A stretch of DNA of 64,000 bases, taken from assembly GCA_000733355.1 (NCBI GenBank), contig JNVV01000047.1:126085-190084 (forward strand). The letters are read 5' to 3'. Below the pieces are notes generated by a model that searched no databases, was not told the DNA's origin, and saw nothing but the letters and a program-made list of their open reading frames with translations. Positions within the stretch are counted from its first letter, which is position 1; each line of letters begins with the position of its first letter. Made by a program: the position numbers and the translations under genes. Positions 1 through 11,214 of the stretch are shown here, piece after piece. This DNA is from Falciphora oryzae. Taxonomy: Eukaryota; Ascomycota; Sordariomycetes; Magnaporthales; Magnaporthaceae.

Positions 1-70
1 TCTTCCCCTCCCCTCTCCCCCCTCCTCTGCTTAGCCCATTAGAAATGAACTAACAAATTTGTTGTAATAG

Positions 71-852
71 CTCAGACCGTCTCCACGATGTGGAAGTACG
101 AGTCACCCGAGGTCCGCGCTCACTGGGAGACACGCGCCCGCAAGGTCCGAGAGGGGATGGGACGTCAGCCCGACTACCGCGACGCCTTCTTGGCGACCGG
201 CGGTGGGAATGCGGGAAACTCGCATCGCAAGAAGAATTCCCAGACCAAGAACAAACCTGTTACCAGCAAGGTCACAAAGGCCAAGGCGAAGCAGCTCAAG
301 AGCACGGCACACCCGACCCGTGCGCCGCCCGAGGCCAACGACAAAGAGAGGCTGGTCGGCGGCAAAAACCCCGAACCCCTGGTCGGCGATGGCAGCGTGG
401 ACGACATGCTCGGCGCCTTGAACCATGAGCGGCTGGCAGACGTCAAGATCTCGGATCTTCCAACTGGTGCCAGCACCCCGGAGACGCCGATCACATCTCT
501 GGACACTGAGCTGTCTGCCAGCCTCTGTGCCGGGGTTCGGGGGAATGGTTGCCTGACCTTCGAGTCTGCTTCGACCGTCGAGCCTGATACGACCTTCAAG
601 CTTGACCCGGCTTTCCAGCTTGACCAGGCCTTCCAGCTTGACCCAGATGTCCAGCTTGATCCGGCTTTCCAGCTTGGCCCGGATTTCCAGCTTGACCCGG
701 ATTTCCAGCTTGACCCGGATTTCCAGCTTGACCCGGATTTCCAGCTTGATCCGGCTTTCCAGCTTGACCCAGATTTCCAGCTTGATCCGGCTTTCCAGCT
801 TGACCCAGATTTCCAGCTTGATCCGGCTTTCCAGCTTGACCAGGCCTTCTAG
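71..852 (+). CDS. HMG-box mating-type protein, C-terminal exon (5' part outside window)
   Basis: This is the last exon of a MAT-locus HMG-box transcription factor (MAT1-2-1, or MAT1-1-3 if this is the other idiomorph), which binds DNA and controls mating identity. A 3' splice site ends at 70 (branch-like ctaac at 50-54). The exon opens two bases into a codon; reading it that way places a Ser six residues before the conserved Trp of 'TMWKYESPEVRAHW', the position of the invariant intron in fungal MAT HMG boxes. Helix 3 continues to 'QPDYRD', but the usual basic YxPRR tail is replaced by a Lys-rich stretch. The C-terminus is a (FQLDPx)n repeat. APN2, APC5 and COX13 follow, supporting the assignment. 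First exon(s) lie left of the window. The idiomorph cannot be decided here. Confidence 0.75.
595..846 (+). repeat. 18-bp coding minisatellite, 14 copies, in the mating-type gene
   Basis: Fourteen head-to-tail copies of an 18-bp unit encode FQLDPD/FQLDPA hexapeptides, with a few variants (K, V, G, Q). The unit keeps frame and ends at the stop codon at 850-852. It is acidic and hydrophobic, like an activation or low-complexity tail. Copy number should vary between strains through slippage. Confidence 0.95.
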
Positions 853-1320
853 CTGGATGCTCCCTTGGGTCGCGGTAAGCTTAATGCAGTACTTCGTGCC
901 AAAGCATGCTCCAACATAGTGCCTTGCACAAGGGATTCCACCAACAGAGCATTGTTGGCCTCTTCCAAGAACTTTATGCAACTTCACGTTTCAAGCGTGA
1001 ACCACTCGAAATTTGGTGGCGGCGAGACACTGGAGTGAAAATGGGGAGGATGTGATGGACGACTGGTTTTGGTAGTTTCGTGGCTCACGTCTGCAAGCGA
1101 GGAAGCTGGAAATTCATAGGCGGGCTGCATGACTGCGGTACACTAGGTAGACAGATAGACAAAGCAAAAAATGAAAGGGACCACAAGGGAAATCAGCGCG
1201 AATGGATGTTCCGGCGGTCAGGAGCGAGTTTGAGACCGGGAACTGTCGTCCACCTTGTGATCGACGACTACCATGAATGCCGGACGTACCTCTGGATACT
1301 CGATGGATGCCCCGTGAGCC
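853..1320. other. Intergenic region between convergent MAT gene and APN2
   Basis: This is the shared 3' region of two convergently transcribed genes. I see no further coding sequence or recognisable element in it. Confidence 0.6.
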
Positions 1321-3532
1321 TTATTTCGTTCCCCAGTCGCTGCTCCAGATGAAGGTGCCACATCTCCACTCGGTCCCCTTTTCTTTCTCCCCTGACGGCC
1401 CCAAAGGCCGGCCGCACATGTAAAACGATCGACCTGGCACGAGTGCTTCAGTAACACTGCGGAGAACGGGCTGACAATCGCGGGACGGGCTAGTTGTGCC
1501 TCTTGTGCCGAGGATAAACTCACCACAGTTGACACCTGCCTTTTTGGTCACGAGACTGATGCAAGGCTCGCCGTGTTCGCAATTGGGCGCAACTCTCTTG
1601 CTCAGGATCTTGGACCATGACTCTTTGGATTGTATGGGATCGAAGACCCTGTCCGAGGCTCGACAGCTGTCGGTCTGAGGCTGTGTTGAATCGTCCATGC
1701 CAGGGATGGCATGGTCCGGTCTGACGATCTGACCGTGCTGGCTGCTTTCGAGGACGTAGATTGTAGATGCCTTATCTACAGGCGGAGGGGGTGTATCCAG
1801 GCTTTCGAGACGCGCGGCGGCTGCCTTATCTACAGATGGCTGGGCTGTATCCAGGCTTTCGAGACGCGCGGCAGCTGCCTTATCTACAGATGGCTGGGCT
1901 GTATCCAGGCTTTCGAGCGCGGCAGCTGACTCCTTGGGTGTAAAAAATCCTCGCAAGCTCGTTTGGGAGCGGCCGGAGCTCTTGGCCGGAACCTGGCCTG
2001 TCGACTTGGCTTTCTTCTGCGGCCGCGAAGATACATGTGTCATGGGGGGCCTTTTTTGCAAACTCTGGGATGACAATATAGCTTGTGTGGGTGTCTGCGT
2101 GGGTGATGTCTGTGTCGATGGCAATATAGTAGCTTGTCTGGGTGTCTGTGTCGACACCCCGCTCTCTGGCACTTGGGCGGCTGGGGATTCGACCGTGGTT
2201 CCGGTTCCTTCGTGGAGCGGAGGCGGCCTCTTGGAGAACATATCCTTGATGTTCTGGCGGCGATCGAAATCAGGGATAAGCCTCGCCGACAAGGGGAGAA
2301 GATCTTTTGTAGACCAATCTCGCAGCCGTTTCCCGTCACGGAACATGCCTTCGGGGTTCATCACATCAACAGTATGAACATCCTTCTCGTCCGCTTTTAC
2401 AATGTCACTCAGGGTCGCGTACACAGGGCAGTGGTCGGAGCCGAGCAAGCCCTCTTGGATGCCGGCGTCGACGAACCAGCTCCTGATGCCGGCGCTGCAC
2501 AGCACGTAGTCAATGCGACTACCAAAGTTGCCTGGGCGGGCATTCCTGCGCGTCTCCCAGCATGTATACATCCCCTGTCGGATGGGATGGAACTCGCGGC
2601 CCAGGTCGCACATGACCGGCTCTCGGCCCTCATCGCGCTTGCCGATGACGACGCCGCCAAAGACGAGATGGTTGAGGAGGCGCCGGGACGGCGTCGAGAA
2701 GAAGCCATCCAAGCTCATGTCTTCCTTGCGGAGCCAGTCTAGGAGGCCGGCGGTGTCGAGCTCGCCGCGGATGATGTTCAGGTCACCCGTCAGAACCACG
2801 TGCTTGCCCATAGCGACAAGGTTGCGGACTCTGACATCCATAGCCTCTTGGAACCCGAGGCGAAAGTCCGTCCTCGTCTCATCGCGGGTGGCCGGGCTGT
2901 AGACGCCGATGAGAACAAAGGCCGGGAACTCCAGGATCATGCACCGGCCCTCCGAGTCCAAGGTGGCCTCGTCGACGTCTCCCGTGAGCTGGCCGGGGCG
3001 GGGGTAGCCGCCGATCTGGCTGGCGACGGGGAGATCACGGAACTTGGTAGCAGAGTTTGGAGGACAGAGAACGCCCGTAATACCCTCCTCGGCGCGAATG
3101 GGGCAGCACCTGGAGTTGCGCGTGTAGATGGCGACGCCCGAGTAGCCCTTTTTGAACTTGGGCAAACTGAAGTAGACGTCCCAGCCGGGAACAAGCACCA
3201 TGTCGTCCTGGAGGTCCTTGCGCTGGATCTTTGTCTCCTGCATGACCACGATGTCGGCCTCGAGAGAGTCGAACATTGCCTGGGGAGGTCAGGAAGAGCA
3301 GACGGTATGGAGAATGAAGACACGCACCTGGTAGGTCTTGTTCTCTCGCCATGGTTGATAGGCAAATGGATTCCTGATGCCGTTGACTGCGACGTGTCAG
3401 TGACTGGGTCTGCCGGTTGGGAAAGACCAGCGCCGGCGGAGCTGTCACAGGTTCGGTTGCATGCATGGTTCACTGGGACGAGGCCGAAGAGCGCGCACAC
3501 GCACCGTTCCACGACGTGATGCGGAGACCCAT
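1321..3532 (-). CDS. APN2: APN2: class II AP endonuclease / DNA lyase 2
   Basis: Mg-dependent exonuclease III-family nuclease that cleaves abasic sites and trims blocked 3' ends in nuclear base excision repair. Four exons fit: 3505..3532, 3328..3386, 1524..3279 and 1321..1433. The last intron (1434..1523, 90 nt, no stop) can be read through. The joined N-terminus gives MGLRITSWNVNGIR, with the catalytic Asn. Further motifs are VMQETKI (metal Glu), GDLNIIRG, SRIDYVLCS and GSDHCPV (catalytic Asp-His). A PIP-box QTSLRGFF lies at about 1942-1965 (PCNA binding). Splicing out the last intron restores the C-terminal GRF zinc finger (CEHGEPC...FYMCGRP...CGTFIWSSDW). Between PIP box and GRF finger is an 18-residue triplicated linker. 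Its place beside the HMG gene is the canonical MAT flank. Confidence 0.95.
1769..1930 (-). repeat. 54-bp coding tandem repeat (x3) in APN2 linker
   Basis: Three 54-bp copies start at 1769, 1823 and 1877 and encode an 18-residue unit containing RLESLDTAQPSVDK. They form a disordered linker between the PIP box and the GRF zinc finger. The third copy by protein order has PPPP in place of AQPS. Confidence 0.9.
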
Positions 3533-3989
3533 ATTGGCAGCCCTGGGGAAGCTGGGACGGGCAGGGTCGCTCTGGGCGGGCGGTGGATTGGAGGTAGAGA
3601 GCGCGAGAGAGACAGAAAGAGGGAAGACGTCATGGAAGCCAACCGACGCCGATGTCAGGAAGGCTGTTACGGTTCGTGGCGGACTGGTGGCCGAGAGGTG
3701 ATGGGCGGCAGTCTGGGTGGCAGTCTGGGTGGGCGCCGATTGGCGAGGCACGTCAATTGAGCAGCTGGTCACATGGGCCACGGGTCCCGCCTCCCAGCAG
3801 GTATCTGTGCACCGCGATGATGCTAGGTGAGGTGGGTGTGGTCTGGATGGGGGACGAAAGAGGTGTCGGCATGAGAACCGAGGTGGGATGAGGGACTGGG
3901 CCCTGGAGGCTGGTGTGTGGGAGTGACGGGTGTTAGGTTCGATGGAGATCCCCGTCGCCAATGTCGGGTCGTGGCAGCCGCAATGATGT

Positions 3990-4143
3990 GCTTGGATGCG
4001 ACTGTGACGCGGAATCACGTGGCGCTGGATGAGTCAGCGGACTTGCAGTGGTGAGCCGGTGCCTCTCGTGGCTTGGATGCGACTGTGACGCAGTATCACG
4101 TGGCGCTGGATGAGTCAGCGGGACCTGCAGTGGTGAGTCGGTG
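3990..4143. repeat. Tandem duplication, ~82-bp period
   Basis: Two copies begin 'gcttggatgcgactgtgacgc' (3990 and 4071) and continue through 'ggcgctggatgagtcagcgg', with a few substitutions. Confidence 0.85.
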
Positions 4144-4251
4144 GCTTGGAATGCCCGTTGGCGGTGGATTGTTGCGGTGGTGTAGAGGTAGCGCTCACCC
4201 AGGCAGTTGAGTGGAGATATCAACCTAGAGACACCTATCAAGTGAGCGCCT

Positions 4252-4501
4252 GCCAAGCTAGGTGGTACCAGTCTTGAGGTAGTTCTTTGCTGGAAACAAG
4301 ATTGCACCGGACGGGTTCGTCCGGCAACAGCAACTGCGCACAATCGCTCGAGCCCATTCTGGATCGCCCGAGGCGCCGAGCTAGGTGGCACCTGTCTTGG
4401 GTGAGTTTCTTTGCTGGAAACAGGTACCAAACGGTTTCGTCTGGCGATACCCAACTGCCACGCTGCGGTCGCTCGAGGTTGCCCATTCTAGATCGCCCGA
4501 G
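4252..4501. repeat. Tandem duplication, ~124-bp period
   Basis: Copies at 4252-4372 and 4375-4501 share 'gagctaggtgg', 'tctttgctggaaaca' and the end 'gatcgcccgag', and are noticeably diverged. The duplication is therefore older than the neighbouring one. Confidence 0.8.
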
Positions 4502-4633
4502 TCTGGCAAGAGCAAGCCTCAACGTTGATCGGCTTAGCGATTCCTACCTAATTCGAGCTGCCGCGACACGCATAAGATGGTCTCGACTTTCATCTGTCTT
4601 TCGACCTTGTCTCCTCGATTCGCCGGGCAGGCC

Positions 4634-4765
4634 TGGAGGCTGGAACAGCGCGCCCTCAAGGACGCCTGAGGCTGAACAGCGCAAACTCCAAGACCTGAGG
4701 CTGAACAGCGCAAACTCCAAGACGCCCTGAGGCTGGAACAGCGCGCCCTCAAGGACGCCTGAGGC
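4634..4765. repeat. ~33-bp tandem array (4 copies)
   Basis: Alternating variants of 'gaggctggaacagcgcgccc' and 'gaggctgaacagcgcaaactc' sit immediately upstream of the APC5 start codon (4809), probably in its 5' UTR or core promoter. Confidence 0.8.
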
Positions 4766-4808
4766 TGGCCACAAAGCAGAGGGACCGCCTTCTCCCGGGC
4801 CTCGCCGG

Positions 4809-7470
4809 ATGTCTCGCTACCTCACGCCCGCCAAGATCGGGCTCCTCGCCCTGATCGACGTCTACGTGTCAGGCGCCGTGCCCAACGACGCGGCGGTGCC
4901 GGTGCTGCACTTTGTCGCCTCGCACCTCATCGACAGCGTCTTGCCCACCCGCCCGCGCGCTGCCGTCGACCGTTGGCAGAAGGCCGCCGCCGCCACGGCC
5001 GTGCTGGCCTCGATCCACGAATTCGAGCAGATCCTGTCGCCCCACGACGCCGCCGCCGCCCTTCCGGGCCGCCGCCTGTGGGACGTCTTCCTCAAGAAGC
5101 TGTGGCGTATCGACTCGCTCGACGCCCTGCACCGCTTCCTGGCCGAGGACCTGCGGCTGCTGCTTGCCCCGACCCGCGAGGAACGCCGCCTGGCCGCCGA
5201 GAACGGCGAGGAGCTGCCCTCCGATGACGCCGTGCGCCTGGCCCCCAACTCTCCCCTCGGCGCCTTTGTGCGCCGCGCCCAGCTTGAGTTCTCGCGCATC
5301 TCCTTCCAGAAGGCCGCCGAGCTGTGGGCTAGTTTTGTCAAGTACCGCCAGCCCACGGCCACCTACTGGAGGCGAAGGAACTCGGGCATCGACGGCCTCG
5401 CCTTCGACAGCGTGCTGCTGGCCGGTCAGCACGAATGGGGCCCCGCCGTCCACGACCTCGCCCAAGTCGTCTACGGTGGCCTGCATCGCCACCCCCAAGG
5501 AGGCCCCCCGGACGCCAGCACCGAGGACATCGAGATGCTCCTCGAGTTCCAGGTCCATCAGATACAGAGTAAGCCGCCTCCGCCCAACACAACCTCGCCC
5601 GGCCTCGACGCTGACGCCTTATCTCTGGCTCTAGGATATGGTTGCCGCATACCCCCAGGTGTCAAGCGCCATTACCGAGACCTGCTTGGCGGACGTTCCA
5701 TGGTTCCCAGCTTGTCGCACTACGTTAGGTACGTTCCGGGCATGCTGATAAGCACTGTATCACCGCCACGGACGGTGGGTTGGCTCGCTGACTTCCAGTA
5801 GCTTCCTAGAAGCATGGAGATCGGGAGACTACCCGACATCCTTCGACTATCTTCACCGTTATTTTGACTACACGATGCAGAACAGAGACCGCCTTTTCTA
5901 CCAGTATGCGCTATTGAACCTGGCGGTTCTGCAGGCCGACTTTGGTTGCCATAAAGAGGCCGTCCTGGCCATGCTGGAGACGGTGTCGACTGCGAGAGAA
6001 AACAGAGACAACGGATGCCTCAACTACTCGCTCAACTGGCTCTTCCAGTTTGGCCGGGCCCGTCCACACCTTCTGCGCGATCTCGAGTCGGGCAGTATGC
6101 TAGGCATCGGCAAAGAGACGCTGGCTTTCGTGCGCGTCAAGGCCAAGGAGGCCGGCAGCTGGGCTCTCTGGAGCTCCGCTCTGCTTAGCGAGGCCAAGGT
6201 GACCCTTTCCAATGGCGAGAGCATTGCCACGGCGGCCGAGTTTATCGTGCGCAGCTCGCGCATCGTTGTTGAGCACAACCTAAAAATCGGCATGGCCGCC
6301 CAGCTGTCCCTTACTGCCACTTTCTGGGACCGCCTAGGACTCGCCTCCCTCTCCCGCATGACGTGCGAAGTCTTCTTACGCGTTCACGGCCGCGATACCA
6401 TGTTTGAAGATGAGCTGAGGGTCGCTTGCTGTCTCGCCGGCCTCCTCGTCTCTCGCGGCCGCTATGACGAGGCCACTGCGCGTCTAGATGCCCTCAAACC
6501 CGGCGCCATCCGCTCGTGGAGGGCGCGCCAATACTGGTCTCGCTTCCGTGGACTCATCCGCCTCCGCCGTGAACTGCATCGCGGCGACCTCGACGCCGCC
6601 GATCACCTTGTTTCTCAGCTGGTGCAGCCGTCGAAGCCTGATGACGTCGACCCCGACACGGCCTTCATCGTCGACTCGCTGCACGTCGAAGCTCTAGCCC
6701 GCCGCGGCGAGCTGGCTGCCGCCCTGGAGCTGACCGATGCCAAGATTGCCGAGCACCGCGACCACGGTCACGACGTTTGCTTGCGTGTGCGCCTGCTGCT
6801 CGTCCGAGCCGGCTTGCACGACCGCGCCGGCCGCTCCCGCAGGGGCTTCGCGCTTGCGTTGCGTGCCGCCTCGGCCGCCTGGCGCGCCCGCCTGCTGCCT
6901 GCCCTGTGGCTGTCTCTGGGCACGTTGGCCAACATCCTCGTTTCACTCGGCGAGTTCTCCGAAGCGGCAAGGCTGCTGGGCGAGATAATCCCCCACGCGC
7001 TCGAGTGCGACGCCGCCTTCATGGCCGGAACGCTGTACCTGACGCTCGGTGACGCCATCGTGGGGCTTACTGGCGGGCTTTCTGGCGAGCTTTCTGGCGA
7101 GCTTTCCGAGGGCGCGCTTCTCGCAAGACACACGTGTTCATCCACAGATGGCGACACTCACCCGCGGTCACTGTCAACGCTCGGTGCGACAATCCAGGCT
7201 AGCAGCAAGCCGCAGACCACGGCACAGCGCATGCTGGAGCTGGTGACGAGTGCTGCCGAGGCGTTCGAGCGCGCTCATTCTCACTTTGAGGCGGTTGAAG
7301 ACAAACAGAAGCAGTGCGAGGCCCGTGCCAAACAGGCCACCATTATGAGGATCGTTGGTGACCAGCAGCGGGCGGAGGACTATGCTTCCAAGTACCTTGC
7401 GTTGCGGAGGACAGGGCAATCCCGGCCGGGCGCGCAAGAACGAGGTGAACGGTCCATGTCTCAACCCTGA
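4809..7470 (+). CDS. APC5: APC5: anaphase-promoting complex subunit 5
   Basis: TPR scaffold subunit of the anaphase-promoting complex/cyclosome, the nuclear E3 ubiquitin ligase that drives mitotic exit. Three exons fit: 4809..5568, 5635..5728 and 5802..7470 (or acceptor three bases earlier), giving about 840 aa. The start MSRYLTPAKIGLLALIDVY is the usual family N-terminus. After joining, 'RIPPGVKRHY', 'VPSLSHYV' and 'FLEAWRSGDYPTSF' run into 'LHRYFDYTMQNRDRLFYQYA', a strongly conserved APC5 block, followed by helical TPR-like segments. Intron boundaries are GT..AG and restore a single frame, so the gene appears intact. A small in-frame GELS repeat sits at about 7070-7105. It lies in the conserved MAT flank, divergent from APN2. 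Confidence 0.92.
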
Positions 7471-7930
7471 CCAGGACCTGCGGTGACAAGAGACCGACGA
7501 TGGCAGAATCAGGATGCAACAAGGTGTCAAGCAAGGAAACGGGAGGCTGCCGGATCGTGTCGTGGTGATACGTGATAGCGCTGCTGGGGAACAGGGACGG
7601 AGCATAGAATTCAAGAGCGGGGCGAGGCTGCGTTGTGAGAACATGACACTAGGAACGTTCATGTCGGTAAACGGAAGGGTTCAATAGGGACGCATATCAA
7701 AGGGATGAGGCTGCGTTGGAGAAACAAGACACTAGGAAACGTGCATGTCGGTAAACGAAAGGGTTCAATAGAGAGCTGCAATTCCACTAATGGTAGAAGT
7801 ATGGAGCCTGATGGCTGTCTGCCCCAAGTATGACCGTGACTCTTGCCCCATGCTCTGCGTACCTAGCCAGCGAGGAAATGCACTACAAGCGCTCGGCGCA
7901 CCAGAAACCGATGTCGATCGCATGGACAGC
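7471..7930. other. APC5-COX13 convergent intergenic
   Basis: 3' flank of two convergent genes. It contains one tandem duplication (7624-7774) and nothing else recognisable. Confidence 0.6.
7624..7774. repeat. Tandem duplication, ~84-bp period
   Basis: Copies start at 7624 and 7708 with 'gaggctgcgtt' and share 'gacactagg' and 'catgtcggtaaacg', ending near 'gggttcaatag'. Confidence 0.85.
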
Positions 7931-8598
7931 CTACGTGGTCTTGTCCTTGTTGTGGTAGTTGACGTTGTCGTTCCAGCTGGGGCAGGCCGCGCATGTCAGC
8001 TCTAATCGCATCTGACCAAGCGCCTCCAAAATACACGCAAGAAGCAAAGGGAAGACGTACAACAAGGTCTTGTCGCCATCGCCCCACTGGTAGTTCTTGG
8101 TGCGGATGTTCTGGTAGGGGTACTCGGTGCGCTCCTCCAGAGCGGGCATGTGAGACCAGTGCTCCCAGTGCTCGTTCCACAGGTAGTAGGCGTTGGCCGA
8201 GGAGGCAGCCAGAGCGACGGGGACGGCGCTGAGTCGGTCGTTGGTCAGAGCGTGTCGACGAGGGACGCAGGGGGGCACTCACTAAAGGGAGATCTTGCGC
8301 CACAGCTCTGTGAAGGGAAGCTCATAGTCAGCACGCGTGTTTGCGCTCACTCGGCAGCCAAAGCGCATTCCCGGGTTGCCCCCCTTGCCAACAAGACCAC
8401 AGAACCCGATGCAGAAACACAGGAGGGCCTACCGGTGGAGGCGTGGGCGTGCTCCTTGACGGCGCGGCGCTCGCGGACAAAGGCGCTCTCGGTGCTCGAG
8501 CCCGAGGCCGGGGAGCTCACGAGGCGGCGCTGGACGGGGGCTCGGAGCTGCGCGGCAAGGCGCGGGGCGGCGCGCAGAACCTGGCGCTGGGGAAGCAT
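7931..8598 (-). CDS. COX13: COX13: cytochrome c oxidase subunit VIa
   Basis: Nuclear-encoded regulatory subunit of mitochondrial complex IV, with a single membrane helix in the inner membrane. Four exons fit: 8433..8598, 8283..8307 (a 25-nt microexon), 8061..8228 and 7931..7976, total 134 aa. The N-terminus (MLPQRQVLRAAPRLAAQLRA) is Arg-rich and acid-free, a mitochondrial presequence. Joined exons read TELWRKISLY then AVPVALAASSANAYYLWNEHWEHW, the family signature, then YPYQNIRTKNYQWGDGDKTLFW and the end WNDNVNYHNKDKTT. It is one of the standard genes next to APN2 at the MAT locus. Here APC5 lies between APN2 and COX13. Confidence 0.93.
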
Positions 8599-11214
8599 CG
8601 TGTGTTGTGTCGTTTGCGATGGGTGGGTGGAGGGAAGTGAATGGCGGAGGGGGGAGGCGAATGAGGCTCGCTTGTTCGAGAGAGTTCGATTGAAGGTCAA
8701 TCCTCGGTGGGAGTCTCGGCCTCAGGCATAAACGAGGTGGGGTGCTCGAGCTCCACTGCACTGGCATCGCGCGGTAATGGAACAATGCCGACCCCCCAGG
8801 ATGTCTGCCCACGCGGTCTTGGGCTGGTGCATCAAATTGTCAATGTTGCACCGCCATCGTCGACGAGTCTGACCGCGGAAGCACCCTCGAGACGGCGCAT
8901 GCAATGCACGTGGCGACAACAATCGGGAAGCCGAAAGCCGACGAGATGCGAGGACCTGCACCAGGTGCAAGCAGAGAAGGGTGAACGGCAATTCCGCGTG
9001 GCGTGAGCGACAGACGATGCGCAAGCCGCCCCCACCAGACGGGGGGCCCCAAATGATGCCGACGTGCAGGGGGGGGGGGGGGGGTGTCGCCCAGAACCGT
9101 GTAGCTGGTCTGGAGGCGTGGCTTCGAGTGCCTGGCATGCAAATCGCCAAGTTTCGTAGCTCATCGTGTGGCGTGTCCGAGGAACAAGTTTGAACGAGGA
9201 AAGGGGTTGGGGATGATGCCTTGGGCGTCCATACCGTTGCCGAGGCAAATCCAAGACGGCGGCAATGTGACGGAACAGGTCCTCGGGGCCGAGAGTCGAG
9301 GGGTCTTGTTTGGAAGGCCTTGGCCACCGCCTCGGACCATCAGCCTCACTCAGCGTCGGTCCGGCGTGAGGCTGGGAAATGAACATGCGTGTGGTAGGCC
9401 GCCGGGGGAGGGGGTTTGCAGAAGCAATGGCTGGGTTTGGGTTCGTGGGGGACGGCGGCAAGACAGCAGCGAATGGCGGCAGATCCTTTGCAAAGCCGCG
9501 AGGCCTGCCGTCGTCTTGTCCCTTCCACATGGCCGCGGGCGTCGCCAAGGCCGGCTGGGGCTGTCGGCACTGCTGCAAAAGACTTTGACAGTGGTTAATA
9601 AGCTAAACGACGGACCGTCTGCGGGAACTCGTTGGGGGGCCACAAGCACACCTGTGGTTCTGCTATTTTTTCGATTTGGAAACGCCTGCTTCCTTGACGT
9701 GGCAGGGTCGAGGGGACGCGGCAGTTGGCTTCCTATGGTAGGATGGTTAAAATCAAGGTAAATGCCCAACCCAGCGTCGCCTACTGGTAGTCACACATAC
9801 CTGGGGGGAGCTGCTAGCGGGCGACAGGCCGAAGAGTGGCGTTGGAGGATAAAAGAGGAGAGAAGGAGGAGAAAGAAAACAAGGGAGCGCGCGCATGTCT
9901 GGCCAGCTGCAGATGCTCGGCCGGTTCGTGCATGCTTCGAGTTGCAGCTTGCCGAGCTTGGCAGATGGCCGTCGCGGCGCTGGCACCGCGTCACAGCACC
10001 GCAAAGTGCCCTTGTCGTGGCGTGCGGGTGCGGTAGGCGGTAGAAAGGTCGTGGCGTCGCGTGCCGAGAGAATGTCGAAGCTGGGAGTGCCGAGGAGGTC
10101 GCGAGGTCGCGGTACCGAGGCGCAAGTGGACAAGAGGATACATGTTAGTGATTTGGTCCCAGGAAAGCAGCACGAGAAGATGGATGCAACGAACCTGACG
10201 GTGTACGCCATGGTGCCGAGCCCATCTCGACCGTAAAGAAGCACACCTGTTGCAGGAATGTTGGTTAGTATCCCTCCTTCTCCCTCTCTCCCCCTCTCTC
10301 CCCCTTTTCCTTTCCCCCTTAGTCCTTTGCCCGTAAAATGTGTTGGCAAAGAAATGTCAAGCCACGCTTGGTAACAGCAGACGAGGGCACTCACCTTCTC
10401 GCAGCCTCCTGTACCATATCCGTCGCAGCCAACATGGGCGGCCGGTGTAAAAAGGGGGGTGCCGCCTGGGTGCGACACGCCGAGGCTGGGGGGTTCTGGC
10501 TGGTTGCCGGGTAATTGACGGCGGTAAAGTTGTGCCGAGGACAATAAAAAGAATCATGAGGAATCAAGAAAGGACGTATGTAGTTGGGGAAAATAGCCGA
10601 GTGATTCGGTTCGTTAGAAGAGGACGCGCCGGGAGGTGGTAGGGGAGGTCGGCATCGATATAAACTTGTTAGTAGCGACGCAGTAACAGCTGCTCTCGTG
10701 TGTAAACTAACCAAAGAATCGGAAAATGGTTGCGTTGGCACGGGTCTGGCCGGTGGTGGACCGTGGCAGGAAGCGCTGATAGTTGGCTTGTTTGCAAATG
10801 CCGCGCCGACAGCCAAGAACAGGAAGCAAGTTAGCTGACATGGATGCTTGGTGTGGGTGCTGGACCGACCTTGTACTCACAGAATGATGCCGGAAATCTG
10901 TCTATCGCCAAGCAGGCCACAGCCGCCCGCGGGTGATGGGGAGCTGCCGGTGCTGGAGCCTCCTGGCGCGTGCCGAGTAGGCTGGGCGTTTGGTTTGGGG
11001 TCGTGCCGAGCCCGTCGACCAACTGGGGAGATGGCATCTGGCCCCCGATATGCGTGGGGTTGGGCGGCGTGGACGACTGACGGTATCGCAGCTGTGGATC
11101 CATGTGCTTGGGGCAAGAGTAGAGACGTGACTTTGCGGCCGGCCTGACGGATGGTGTTGCGGCACGGCTGGCTGGTGGATAGGTAGGTTTTCGATCGGCA
11201 CCATGTAAATCGCG

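Larger units (their letters stand above)
3533..4808. other. APN2-APC5 intergenic (divergent promoters) with three repeat arrays
   Basis: This is the shared upstream region of two divergent genes. It holds no gene I recognise but three separate short tandem duplications (listed separately), so about 40 percent of the promoter region is duplicated sequence. Confidence 0.6.

Noticed and set aside
1434..1523. Read-through C-terminal extension of APN2 between NCG and RSFYMCG
   Set aside because: The 90-nt stretch has good GT..AG ends, and removing it restores the conserved spacing of the GRF zinc finger. It is an in-frame intron.
5697..5730. Apparent frameshift in APC5 between exon 2 and the conserved VPSLSHYV block
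   Set aside because: Using the acceptor at 5634 gives RYGCRIPPGVKRHY in the correct frame, so no frameshift is needed; the other frame only looked plausible by chance.
8832..9578. 248-codon minus-strand ORF in the repeat region
   Set aside because: Pro/Arg-rich, no domain, overlapped by equally long ORFs in other frames and containing a G16 homopolymer; typical of GC-rich noncoding DNA.
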